A stretch of DNA of 64,000 bases, from assembly GCA_021324365.1 (NCBI GenBank), contig JAJPJE010000042.1, positions 62,001-126,000 of the forward strand, read 5' to 3'. Shown in pieces: positions 25,257 to 33,745 of this stretch. The notes beneath the pieces are model-generated. The model was not told where the DNA came from and did not search any database. It saw only the letters and a program-made list of their open reading frames with translations. Source of the DNA: Terriglobia bacterium (GTDB lineage Bacteria > Acidobacteriota > Terriglobia > Terriglobales > Acidobacteriaceae). The position numbers and the translations under genes were made by a program. The number at the start of each line of letters is the position of its first letter. Positions within the stretch are counted from its first letter, which is position 1.

Positions 25257-26374
25257 ACAAGCTCAACATTCACATTTTCGCGCATTCCTGGATTTCCGAT
25301 TGGAATCACGGCAACGCTCATTTCCTGCGTGGACTGGCCCAGGCCCTGATCGATCAAGGGCATAAGGTCCAGTGCTATGAGCCTCTAGGGTCGTGGTCGC
25401 TCACGAATCTTGTCCATGAAGAAGGGCAGCGTGCCGCTCAGGCCATCGATCAGTTCCGCCGGGTGTACTCGGAATTGAATGTGCAGTTCTACAACACCGA
25501 CGTCAGTTTCGAAACATTTGTCTCCAAGCGTTTGCGGGACGCAGACTTGGTGCTGGTTCACGAATGGAATGAACCGCAGGTAGTGAACTCGATTCTTGGG
25601 CTGAAGGATCAGTTGCGATTCCTGGCGCTATTTCACGACACTCATCATCGTGCATACACGAATCCGCGAGAGATCCTGCGGCTTCGGCTCGACTTGTTTG
25701 ACGGAGTCCTCGCGTTCGGGGAAGCAATTCGCAAGATCTATACCGATGGTTTTGGGATCGAGAGGGCGTGGACGTTTCACGAAGCAGCTGATGTAGAGAG
25801 GTTCAGGCCGCTGCCGTCGGACAAAGACCTGCAACTGGTCTGGGTAGGCAACTGGGGAGACGATGAGCGTACGCGAGAGTTGAATGAATTCCTGATCGGT
25901 CCAGCAGCGCGGCTGGTCGCATCGGGAGGCCGGGTAGCGGTTCATGGGGTCCGCTACCCGTCTGAAGGGTTGCAACTACTAAAGGCGGCGGGAGTGGAAT
26001 TTCGTGGGTACCTCGCGAATCTGGAGGCGCCGCGCGTCTATGCCTCGAGCGAGCTTAGCGTCCATGTGCCGCGCCGGCAATACGCGAATGGCCTGAGTGG
26101 CGTTCCGACGATTCGCGTTTTTGAAACCCTCGCTTGCGGAATTCCGCTGATTTGTTCGCCATGGGAGGATGCCGAAAAACTTTTTCGCCCGGGAGAGGAT
26201 TACGTTTGCGTTCCGGATGGCGAGGGCGTCTTCGCCGAAAGTCAGCATCTACTAAGAGATAGGGCCGCACGCGAGCAGCTTGCAGCGAATGGGCTGGAGA
26301 GAATCCGCCAGCGACACACTTGCCGCCATCGAGCAGAGCAGTTGATGGAAATTGTCGAGGAGCTCCAGGGATGA
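25253..26374 (+). CDS. Glycosyltransferase (CgeB-like/GT1-type), paralogue A
   Basis: A 373-residue GT-B-like protein. The N terminus H-I-F-A-H-S-W-I-S-D-W-N-H-G-N-A-H matches the start of the next two proteins. The C-terminal region R-V-F-E-T-L-A-C-G-I-P-L-I-C-S (about 290-305) is the Glyco_trans_1_2/CgeB-type donor-site block, followed by E-D-Y-V. GTG start at 25253 overlapping the previous TGA; ATGA overlap with the next gene. Acceptor and sugar unknown. Confidence 0.85.
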   Translation: MNKLNIHIFAHSWISDWNHGNAHFLRGLAQALIDQGHKVQCYEPLGSWSLTNLVHEEGQRAAQAIDQFRRVYSELNVQFYNTDVSFETFVSKRLRDADLVLVHEWNEPQVVNSILGLKDQLRFLALFHDTHHRAYTNPREILRLRLDLFDGVLAFGEAIRKIYTDGFGIERAWTFHEAADVERFRPLPSDKDLQLVWVGNWGDDERTRELNEFLIGPAARLVASGGRVAVHGVRYPSEGLQLLKAAGVEFRGYLANLEAPRVYASSELSVHVPRRQYANGLSGVPTIRVFETLACGIPLICSPWEDAEKLFRPGEDYVCVPDGEGVFAESQHLLRDRAAREQLAANGLERIRQRHTCRHRAEQLMEIVEELQG

Positions 26375-27477
26375 GGATATTCGTATTCGGGTCGAGCCTG
26401 ACGTCGTCATATTGGAATGGTGCAGCGACTTACTATCGGGGCATTTACAAATATCTACATAAGCTCGGACACCAGATCACGTTTGCTGAACCGGATATCT
26501 ACGATCGTCAGAACAACCGGGATTCCGGGGACATCGATTACGCGAATGTCATCGTCTATCAAACCCCGAGGGATCTCCACAATTTACTCGCTCGCGCCGG
26601 TATGTGCGATCTGGTAATCAAGCACAGCGGCGTCGGTGCGGATGACGAAGTATTGGAACGGCGGGTGCTCGACTGTGCTTCGTCGCAAACACGTGTGGCC
26701 TTTTGGGACGTAGATGCACCGGCCACGCTTTCGCGGGTGGAACAGAATCCGACGGATCTGTTCCGAGCGCTTATCCCACAGTACGACTTCATCTTTACCT
26801 ACGGTGGTGGTTCCCCGGTGATTGAGCATTATCGCAACTTAGGTGCAGCGAATTGCTATCCCGTATACAACGCGCTCGATCCGGAATGTCACTTCCCGGT
26901 TCCGTCGGATCCAGAACTTCAGTGCGACCTGGCGTTTGTTGGACATCGCCTGCCCGATCGAGAACGGCGCGTAGAGGAGTTCTTCTTTCGTGCGGCTGAA
27001 CTGGCTCCGGAAATGTCGTTTGTGCTCGGCGGTGAAGGCTGGGGCGGAAAGCATCTTCCAAAGAACGTGCGCTGGATCGGGCATGTCGGAACTGACCGGC
27101 ACAACCTTGTGAATTGTTCAGCCCGCATGGTGCTGAACCTGAATCGCGAGTCGATGGCCAAGGTGGGATTTTCTCCACCCACACGCGTGTTCGAGGCCGC
27201 CGGCGCAGGTGCATGCCTGATCACGGATGAATGGCCCGGCATCAGCATGTTCTTCGAGCCTTGGTATGAGATTCTCGTTGCTTCATCGGCAGACAGCATT
27301 GTGCACTGGTTGCGAAGCGTGAGCCGTGAGCGTGCGGAGGAGATCGGCCATGCAATGCGGGAGCGCGCGTTAGCCGAGCACACCTATGAACAACGAGTCA
27401 GGCAGTTAGAGGCGGTCCTGACCGGCAAAGAATCCTCAGGGCACCAGTCGCACGCGGCGCCGCTGACAGCAGCGTAG
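26371..27477 (+). CDS. Glycosyltransferase (CgeB-like), paralogue B
   Basis: 368 residues from the ATG at 26371 (ATGA overlap with the previous stop; the frame itself opens at 26320). It starts R-I-F-V-F-G-S-S-L-T-S-S-Y-W-N-G-A and carries R-V-F-E-A-A-G-A-G-A-C-L-I-T-D-E-W-P-G near residue 270, the CgeB-type block. It is clearly related to the genes before and after it. The W-D-V-D-A-P-A-T segment in the middle is shared in altered form (Y-D-I-D-T-P-I-T) with paralogue C, suggesting a conserved catalytic or acceptor loop. Confidence 0.85.
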   Translation: MRIFVFGSSLTSSYWNGAATYYRGIYKYLHKLGHQITFAEPDIYDRQNNRDSGDIDYANVIVYQTPRDLHNLLARAGMCDLVIKHSGVGADDEVLERRVLDCASSQTRVAFWDVDAPATLSRVEQNPTDLFRALIPQYDFIFTYGGGSPVIEHYRNLGAANCYPVYNALDPECHFPVPSDPELQCDLAFVGHRLPDRERRVEEFFFRAAELAPEMSFVLGGEGWGGKHLPKNVRWIGHVGTDRHNLVNCSARMVLNLNRESMAKVGFSPPTRVFEAAGAGACLITDEWPGISMFFEPWYEILVASSADSIVHWLRSVSRERAEEIGHAMRERALAEHTYEQRVRQLEAVLTGKESSGHQSHAAPLTAA

Positions 27478-27488
27478 GAGAAGGCGCG

Positions 27489-28607
27489 ATGAAAATCGTG
27501 ATCTTCGGATTGTCGATCACATCTTCGTGGGGGAATGGTCACGCGACTACATTTCGTGCGCTTTCAAAAGGGTTGCACGCCCGCGGTCACCGAATTGTCT
27601 TCTACGAGCGCGATCTGGAGTGGTATGCCTCCAACCGTGACCTGCCCGAACCGCCGTTCTGTTGTGTTCGCCTATTCGACTCATGGAAGGCCATCAGAAG
27701 CGAAGTTCGGCGAGAACTCGCCGACGCAGACGTTGCGGTAGTTGGGTCGTACTTCCCCGACGGACTTGCCGCAATCGACGAGTTGCTGGACACCAAGGTT
27801 CCCGTAAAGGCTTTCTACGACATTGATACCCCAATAACAGTTGCACAATTGTGCGAGAAACAGGGAAGTGAGTACCTGCGGCCCGATCAAATACCCGGGT
27901 TCGATGTTTATCTCAGCTTTACAGGCGGACCAATGCTGCAAGAACTTGAGACCAGGTTTGGCGCTCGCAAGGCGGTGCCGCTCTATTGCTCGTTTGATCC
28001 CAGGGAGTATCGGCGCTTCGCGGTGAATAAGAGATTCGCTTGCGATCTGAGTTACATGGGAACCTATGCTCCCGATCGCCAGCCGAAATTGGAGACGTAC
28101 CTTTGCGATGTGGCGAGGCGGTTGCCAGAGAGGAAGTTTATCGTGGCTGGCTCACAATATCCAAAGACGATACGGTGGCCGGCAAATGTGAGGCGCATTA
28201 CACATTTAAACCCCAGATGGCACGCTCGGCTTTATTCGTCCTCGCGATTAACTCTGAACGTGACCCGGCGCGATATGGTACGTGCCGGATATTCTCCATC
28301 TGTGAGGCTATTTGAAGCGGCAGCTTGCGGAAGCACACTCGCTTCGGATGAGTGGCCCGGCTTAGAAACATTCTTTCTGCCCGGCCGCGAAATTCTTTTA
28401 CCTACCTCGGCCGATGATGTTGCCCGCTATCTGACAGACATGGACGATGCGGAGATGCGCAAAATCGGAAAGAATGCGCAGGAACGGGTGCTTGCCGAAC
28501 ACACGAGCGATACTCGGGCGAGGCAATTCGAGGAATATGTTAACAGGGCAGGAGAAACTGGAGAGTTGAATTCCCACTCGAGCATGCTCTCGCCCATTTC
28601 AGCTTAG
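27489..28607 (+). CDS. Glycosyltransferase (CgeB-like), paralogue C
   Basis: A 372-residue relative of paralogue B. It starts K-I-V-I-F-G-L-S-I-T-S-S-W-G-N-G-H-A; Y-D-I-D-T-P-I-T lies near residue 118 and R-L-F-E-A-A-A-C-G-S-T-L-A-S-D-E-W-P-G near residue 275. GGAGAAGG before the ATG gives the ribosome binding site. It ends the first transcription block; 191 bases follow before the next glycosyltransferase. Sequential action with paralogues A and B on one chain is inferred from their tandem arrangement. Confidence 0.85.
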   Translation: MKIVIFGLSITSSWGNGHATTFRALSKGLHARGHRIVFYERDLEWYASNRDLPEPPFCCVRLFDSWKAIRSEVRRELADADVAVVGSYFPDGLAAIDELLDTKVPVKAFYDIDTPITVAQLCEKQGSEYLRPDQIPGFDVYLSFTGGPMLQELETRFGARKAVPLYCSFDPREYRRFAVNKRFACDLSYMGTYAPDRQPKLETYLCDVARRLPERKFIVAGSQYPKTIRWPANVRRITHLNPRWHARLYSSSRLTLNVTRRDMVRAGYSPSVRLFEAAACGSTLASDEWPGLETFFLPGREILLPTSADDVARYLTDMDDAEMRKIGKNAQERVLAEHTSDTRARQFEEYVNRAGETGELNSHSSMLSPISA

Positions 28608-28798
28608 CGATTCATCCCGAGCCCGACGCACTGGAACGCGCGAGGTGGGACGAGAGCTCCGTCTTTAGCCTGCAAGCGACTCTGCCAACCAACGGTTGCG
28701 GACAAGCATCATAAAAAATACTACTCGTTGTCGTTGATTGCAGCTCGTTCACTCTAGCTCATTTTTCCGATTAGTCCGTTCTCGACTACAGGAGTTTC
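28608..28798. other. Intergenic region inside the glycan cluster
   Basis: The only gap above 40 bases in the cluster. It holds an AT-rich patch near 28710-28725 (ATAAAAAATACTAC) with TTGCGG at 28696 that could be a weak promoter, and AGGAG at 28789-28793 as the ribosome binding site of the next gene. No terminator was seen. Confidence 0.35.
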
Positions 28799-29869
28799 AT
28801 GAGAGTTGCACTTATAGTTCCACCCTTCATTTCTGTTCCTCCGCAGCGGTATGGCGGCACCGAATTGTTTGCATCGCATCTCGCAGAGGGATTAGCAAAT
28901 GCCGGAGTCGACGTCGTACTTTACACGAATGGAGAGTCGACATTACCAGTGGAGAGGAAGTGGCTGTATCCGAGGGGACAGTGGCCGCTGGAAGGTGAGA
29001 TCTTCGAAAACTTAACAGATATCAATCATGCGGCTTGGGCGGTGCGGGATGCGGCGGAATCGTGCGACCTCATACACGTAAGTAATGCCCCGGCTCTGGT
29101 CCATTCGCGATTTTTGGATACGCCATTCGTCTACACGATCCATCATCCGCACCAGAAAGGATTGAGTGACTTCTACACCCATTATCCAGATATTCATTAT
29201 GTGGCGATCAGCGACTTTCAGCGGAAGCAGGAGCGCATGCCGAAGCTCCGTACGATCCATCACGGCATTGATATGACGCTCTACGAGGCCCCCCGGGAAA
29301 AACGGACCCACCTCAGTTTCTTAGGCAGGATCGCACCCGTAAAAGGTACGCACGTGGCAATCCAAGTCGCTAAAAAAGCGGGTATCCCGTTGAAAATCGC
29401 AGGTGAGATCCAGCCGATGTTCCAGGAATATTATGAAACACTGGTTAAGCCGCACGTAGATGGCAAGTTCATCGAGTATGTGGGAGAAGCAGACCTGGCT
29501 GCGAAGAACGAGCTACTTGGTAAGTCTCTGGGTTTCCTTTTCCCTATCCAATGGGACGAACCCTTCGGACTGGTGATGATAGAAGCGATGGCATGCGGCG
29601 CACCGGTGCTTGCTTTTCCGCACGGCTCAGTCCCCGAAGTGGTGAAGGACGGTGTTTCCGGATACGTGTGTAACTCGGTGGAGCAGATGGCAATGCGCGC
29701 CAGGTTGTGCGACAAATTCAACCCGGCCGAAGTGCGCTCCTATGTTGTCTTGAACTTTTCAGTCGATAAGATGGTGAAGCAGTACATAAACTTGTACTCC
29801 GAGATTCTGGAGACCACGCTAGCTACAACCGACACGCTAGCAACTGGCGAAGCTACAGCCGCGGCATGA
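28799..29869 (+). CDS. Glycosyltransferase family 4 protein (second)
   Basis: A 356-residue GT4 enzyme. N-terminal P-P-F-I-S-V-P-P-Q-R-Y-G-G-T-E; middle F-L-G-R-I-A-P-V-K-G-T-H (about 176-187) typical of GT4 donor-domain starts; C-terminal D-E-P-F-G-L-V-M-I-E-A-M-A-C-G-A-P-V with the E-x7-E motif near 257-265. It starts with ATG after AGGAG and overlaps the debranching enzyme gene by four bases (ATGA), so the two are translated together. It may act on a glucan-like chain in view of its partner. Confidence 0.92.
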   Translation: MRVALIVPPFISVPPQRYGGTELFASHLAEGLANAGVDVVLYTNGESTLPVERKWLYPRGQWPLEGEIFENLTDINHAAWAVRDAAESCDLIHVSNAPALVHSRFLDTPFVYTIHHPHQKGLSDFYTHYPDIHYVAISDFQRKQERMPKLRTIHHGIDMTLYEAPREKRTHLSFLGRIAPVKGTHVAIQVAKKAGIPLKIAGEIQPMFQEYYETLVKPHVDGKFIEYVGEADLAAKNELLGKSLGFLFPIQWDEPFGLVMIEAMACGAPVLAFPHGSVPEVVKDGVSGYVCNSVEQMAMRARLCDKFNPAEVRSYVVLNFSVDKMVKQYINLYSEILETTLATTDTLATGEATAAA

Positions 29870-32073
29870 GCACGATCTCGATACCAGAACAGCTGGTTCC
29901 GATCCCATCCCCGTACTCGGAACCAAAGCTCGAATTTCGCACACTCGGTTCGCGTCGGACTGATAACCTCACCCTGATCGCGGGGCGAACATTTTTATCG
30001 ACCAGAATTCTGGGAGATATAACCCCGCCTGGCGCACCCGATATTGGTCTCTTTCATGATGACACCCGGTTCTTAAGCCTGATGGAAATGCGCATCGGCG
30101 GTGAAGTGCCGGTTCTGCTGTCATCGCACTCGGAGAACCTGTTCTTATCGCAGATCGAATTAACAACCAGCAACATCCATTTGCGCGACACTTTTGATCT
30201 GCCCGAAAACACGATTCATATTCATCGCGAGCAGGTGCTCAACAAGGGAGTCCTGCTGGAACGAATTACCTTCGAGAACTTCAACTTGCAGACGGTGAAA
30301 TTTCAGGTCGAGATCCAGTATGACGCGGATTTTGTCGATGTGTTCGAAGTGCGCGGAATGCATCGAGCACAGCACGGCCAGTATTATCAGGCAGTCGCAA
30401 ACGAGAACAGTATGACATTCTTCTATCGCGGGCTGGATGACTTAATGCGGCGCACCGTGATTACCTGGTCTCCCGCTCCCGCTCGCGTCGAGAATCAAAC
30501 TGCCATCTGGGAACTCGAACTGCCGTCCATGCGGCGAACCGAATTCAGCGTGACTGTGACGCCAAGCGTCGACAATGAGAAAGTGTCCAGGCCGCACCGT
30601 GAGTTTAATGCGATTGTCGCCGAGCGGCGAGAATCTGTTTTGTCATGGCGCAAGCATTCGACGAGCTTCGAGAGCAGCAACAGCGTGTTCACTCAGACGA
30701 TGAATACTGCTGCCAGTGACTTTCATGCGTTGCAGATTCCGGAAAAGCACGGCCAGGTGATTGCGGCCGGTATCCCGTGGTTCGCGACCATGTTCGGCCG
30801 CGATTCCATCATTGCCGCCTACCAGTCCTTGTCGCTGAATCCGCGGCTTGCGAAGGAAACTCTCCGCACTTTGGCTGCCTACCAGGGAACCGAACAGAAC
30901 GACTGGAAGGATGAAGAACCTGGCAAAATCTTGCATGAGTACCGCCAAGGCGAAATGACCACTTCCGGCGAGATGCCGTTCGGTCCTTACTATGGGACGA
31001 TCGATGCTACGCCGCTGTTTCTGATTCTGCTGTCGGAAACTTACAACTGGACAGCAGACGAGAAACTAGTTCGGGAGTTGTTGCCGGCAGCCTACAAGGC
31101 GCTTGACTGGATTGATCACTATGGCGATCTGGATGGCGATGGGCTGGTGGAATATTTACGCAGGTCGAAGCGGGGACTGACGAACCAGGGGTGGAAGGAC
31201 TCCTGGGACGCCAATGTTTTTCGTGATGGCAGCACCGCGCAGCCCCCGATCGCGCTCGTCGAAGTTCAAGGCTATGTTTATGACGCGAAGTACCGCATGG
31301 CTTCGCTGCTGCGTGCCTTTGGCGATTCAAAGCGTGGGGAGCAGTGCCGCAGGGAAGCTGCTGAGATGGCCAAACGCCTCGAAAAGGCCTTCTGGATGCC
31401 GCAACGCGGGTTTTATGCAATGGGACTCGACAAAGACAAGTCGCAGCTGGAGGTGATTTCATCGAATCCCGGACACCTGCTGTTTTCGCGCGCCATCAGC
31501 CGAGAACGTGCACGTGCGGTCGTGAACCGATTGATGAATCCGGACATGTTTTCCGGGTGGGGATTGCGCACACTCTCGAATGAAGAGAAGGTATTTAATC
31601 CGTTGAGCTATCACCGAGGATCAGTATGGCCACACGATAACTCGCTCATCGTGCACGGCATGGCTCTTTACGAATTTCGTGATCAGGTGATCAGAGTCTT
31701 TACGACGCTATTTGAGGCAGCACTCAGTTTCCGAGATTACCGCCTGCCTGAGCTTTTCTGCGGCGTGCAGCGTTCCGAGAATTGCGTTCCAGTGCACTAC
31801 CCTGTGTCGTGTTCGCCGCAGGCCTGGGCCTCCGGATCGTTATTCCTGATGTTGATCTCACTTCTCGGAATAAGACCAAGCGCACCGAAGAAAGAGCTGA
31901 ACGTCATCAATCCGCAACTGCCAGAGTGGCTGGATCAACTGAATGTGCGCAATCTACAAGTCGGAAACAGCCGCGTGGGGCTGGACTTCACGCGGCGAGG
32001 CGAGCGGACATTCTGCAATGTTGTCGATATCGAAGGCGACAAGCTATTGGTGAATGTAATCACCAAGAAGTAA
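29866..32073 (+). CDS. Amylo-alpha-1,6-glucosidase (glycogen-debranching-type)
   Basis: A 735-residue cytoplasmic enzyme with no signal peptide. The N-terminal beta-sandwich domain (about 20-240; the GDE_N_bis type) has the F-H-D-D-T-R-F-L block near 63. The C-terminal (alpha/alpha)6 barrel (about 265-720) carries G-I-P-W-F-A-T-M-F-G-R-D-S-I-I-A near 302-317, the G-W-K-D-S-W-D block near 445 and Y-H-R-G-S-V-W-P-H-D-N near 585. Related enzymes release alpha-1,6-linked glucose or act on other alpha-glucosides such as sucrose-like or glucosylglycerate compounds. It ends the cluster. Confidence 0.88.
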   Translation: MSTISIPEQLVPIPSPYSEPKLEFRTLGSRRTDNLTLIAGRTFLSTRILGDITPPGAPDIGLFHDDTRFLSLMEMRIGGEVPVLLSSHSENLFLSQIELTTSNIHLRDTFDLPENTIHIHREQVLNKGVLLERITFENFNLQTVKFQVEIQYDADFVDVFEVRGMHRAQHGQYYQAVANENSMTFFYRGLDDLMRRTVITWSPAPARVENQTAIWELELPSMRRTEFSVTVTPSVDNEKVSRPHREFNAIVAERRESVLSWRKHSTSFESSNSVFTQTMNTAASDFHALQIPEKHGQVIAAGIPWFATMFGRDSIIAAYQSLSLNPRLAKETLRTLAAYQGTEQNDWKDEEPGKILHEYRQGEMTTSGEMPFGPYYGTIDATPLFLILLSETYNWTADEKLVRELLPAAYKALDWIDHYGDLDGDGLVEYLRRSKRGLTNQGWKDSWDANVFRDGSTAQPPIALVEVQGYVYDAKYRMASLLRAFGDSKRGEQCRREAAEMAKRLEKAFWMPQRGFYAMGLDKDKSQLEVISSNPGHLLFSRAISRERARAVVNRLMNPDMFSGWGLRTLSNEEKVFNPLSYHRGSVWPHDNSLIVHGMALYEFRDQVIRVFTTLFEAALSFRDYRLPELFCGVQRSENCVPVHYPVSCSPQAWASGSLFLMLISLLGIRPSAPKKELNVINPQLPEWLDQLNVRNLQVGNSRVGLDFTRRGERTFCNVVDIEGDKLLVNVITKK

Positions 32074-32167
32074 TTCCAATCGGGAATCAAAGCTGCCTTG
32101 CCGCTGTTCGGCAGCGAGGAGGTGATACACTACGAATCAGGATCTACTTTCAGCAAGGGGTGATGGC

Positions 32168-32437
32168 ATGGCGCAAGTGAAGATCACAATCAGGAAGAAT
32201 GGGCCTTATCGAGTGGAAGACCCGGAGGGCTTGATTGAACTGGTCGATGCTGATGGCAACAAATACGATCTGACCGGCAAACCCGCGTACTCGCTGTGCC
32301 GCTGTGGTGCGTCTGTAAACAAGCCCTTTTGCGACGGAACGCATTCGAAGGTTGGTTTCCAGGCGGCGGAAGCAGCAGTGAGGAACGAAAGCAGCGGTTC
32401 GCTCCCGGCGGGTCCGGGAACCCCAGCGAAGGGCTGA
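32168..32437 (+). CDS. CDGSH-type iron-sulfur protein
   Basis: An 89-residue protein with the [2Fe-2S] CDGSH motif C44-x-C46-x8-C55-D-G-T-H59, ligands three Cys and one His. The N-terminal 40 residues form the usual short beta start (K-I-T-I-R-K-N-G-P-Y-R-V). Length fits bacterial single-motif members. Redox or cluster-transfer role by family. AAGGGGTG upstream acts as ribosome binding site. It stands between the glycan cluster (94-base gap holding a 6-bp stem GCTGCC/GGCAGC) and the convergent VWA gene. Confidence 0.92.
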   Translation: MAQVKITIRKNGPYRVEDPEGLIELVDADGNKYDLTGKPAYSLCRCGASVNKPFCDGTHSKVGFQAAEAAVRNESSGSLPAGPGTPAKG

Positions 32438-32497
32438 GAGTTCTTTCTCACCGCGAAGAGTAGAAAATGATCGATCCGCTGAGGAGAGACACACGCC

Positions 32498-33736
32498 TCA
32501 ATGTATGGTTTTCGTTTTCCTCGACATATAGTCCATCAACAGGTACTGACCTAACGTATATGGCGTCGTGAAATACGCTTTGCCGCGGCACATCTCCGTA
32601 ACCTTCTGCACAAACTGCACCAGTCCATAATCTGATGCCAGCATGAACGTGTTGATCATCACACCGGCGCGCTTGCATTTAGACACTTCCTCGAGGGTTT
32701 GCGAAACCACCAGAGGGTCAAGGCCGAAGGCGTTTTTGTAGATCCGGCCATCTTCCAGTGTCAGTGCCGAAGGTTTCCCGTCGGTGATCATCACGATCTG
32801 CTTCATGTCCTTGCGCTGCCGCTGCAGGATGCGCTGCGCCAGTCGCAGGCCCTCACGCGTGTTGGTGTAGTAGGGACCGACTTTCACACGCGCCAATTGT
32901 GACAGCGGAATCTCTTCGGCCGAATCATGAAAGAGAATCAAAGACAACGAATCACCGGGATATTGCGTGCGGATCAGATGCGAAAGCGCCATCGCGACTT
33001 TCTTCGCCGGCGTGAAGCGGTCTTCTCCATACAGGATCATCGAATGCGAGCAGTCCAACATGAGCACTGTCGCACACGACGACTGGTATTCGCACTGATG
33101 CACCTGCAGATCCTTGTAGTCGATGTTCAGCGGAAGCGTAAGGCCTTCGCGCTGAATGGCACTCGAGAGGGTCGCAGTGATGTCGAGGTTCAGCGTATCG
33201 CCAAATTCGTAGGTCTTGGAAGCGCCGCTGGCTTCGATACCCGTGGCTAGGTCTCGCGTATCATGCCGTCCAAAACTAGATTTTCCCAGCGATCCGAGCA
33301 GATCCCGCAAAGTGCGATAGCCGAGAAAGTCGAGGCTCTTATCCGTAATTTCGAACTTTGCATGGGTCTGATTCTCTCCGACCTGGCCCCCGACGCTCGA
33401 TTGCTGCGAAGGGTCGTGCGGTCCATCGATGGAGATGTAGTCTTCCTGCTGCATGCGTTCGATCAGTTGCTCAATCAGTTGGTCGAGTGTGCCGTCCATC
33501 TGCATTTGCTGCACCTGTTCGCGCATTTCTTCCAGGAGGTCGCTATTCATGAGTGCCTGTTCAATTGCCTGGTGCAACTCGTCCATCGACTGCTGACCGT
33601 CCTGCAGTTCGTAAAAGCCGTAGGAATTCTGAAATCCGCTTTGCAGAAGATAATCCGACAACGCCGCGAGCAGATCTTCCATGCTCGTTTCCGACGCCGG
33701 ATCAGGTACGTATTTGGAATATTTGACGCGCTTCAT
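32498..33736 (-). CDS. VWA-domain protein, partner of AAA+ ATPase
   Basis: A 412-residue cytoplasmic protein. The N-terminal acidic helical part (about 1-130) is rich in Gln and Glu. The VWA domain (about 220-400) has an intact MIDAS start L-D228-C-S230-H-S232 and the later T-D-G-K-P-S-A. With the AAA+ gene just upstream (9-base gap) it forms a BchI/BchD- or MoxR/VWA-type pair, in which the VWA protein brings a substrate to the ring ATPase for metal insertion or remodelling. No chlorophyll or cobalt genes are near, so substrate unknown. Confidence 0.85.
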   Translation of the reverse strand: MKRVKYSKYVPDPASETSMEDLLAALSDYLLQSGFQNSYGFYELQDGQQSMDELHQAIEQALMNSDLLEEMREQVQQMQMDGTLDQLIEQLIERMQQEDYISIDGPHDPSQQSSVGGQVGENQTHAKFEITDKSLDFLGYRTLRDLLGSLGKSSFGRHDTRDLATGIEASGASKTYEFGDTLNLDITATLSSAIQREGLTLPLNIDYKDLQVHQCEYQSSCATVLMLDCSHSMILYGEDRFTPAKKVAMALSHLIRTQYPGDSLSLILFHDSAEEIPLSQLARVKVGPYYTNTREGLRLAQRILQRQRKDMKQIVMITDGKPSALTLEDGRIYKNAFGLDPLVVSQTLEEVSKCKRAGVMINTFMLASDYGLVQFVQKVTEMCRGKAYFTTPYTLGQYLLMDYMSRKTKTIH

Positions 33737-33745
33737 GCAGGTGCC

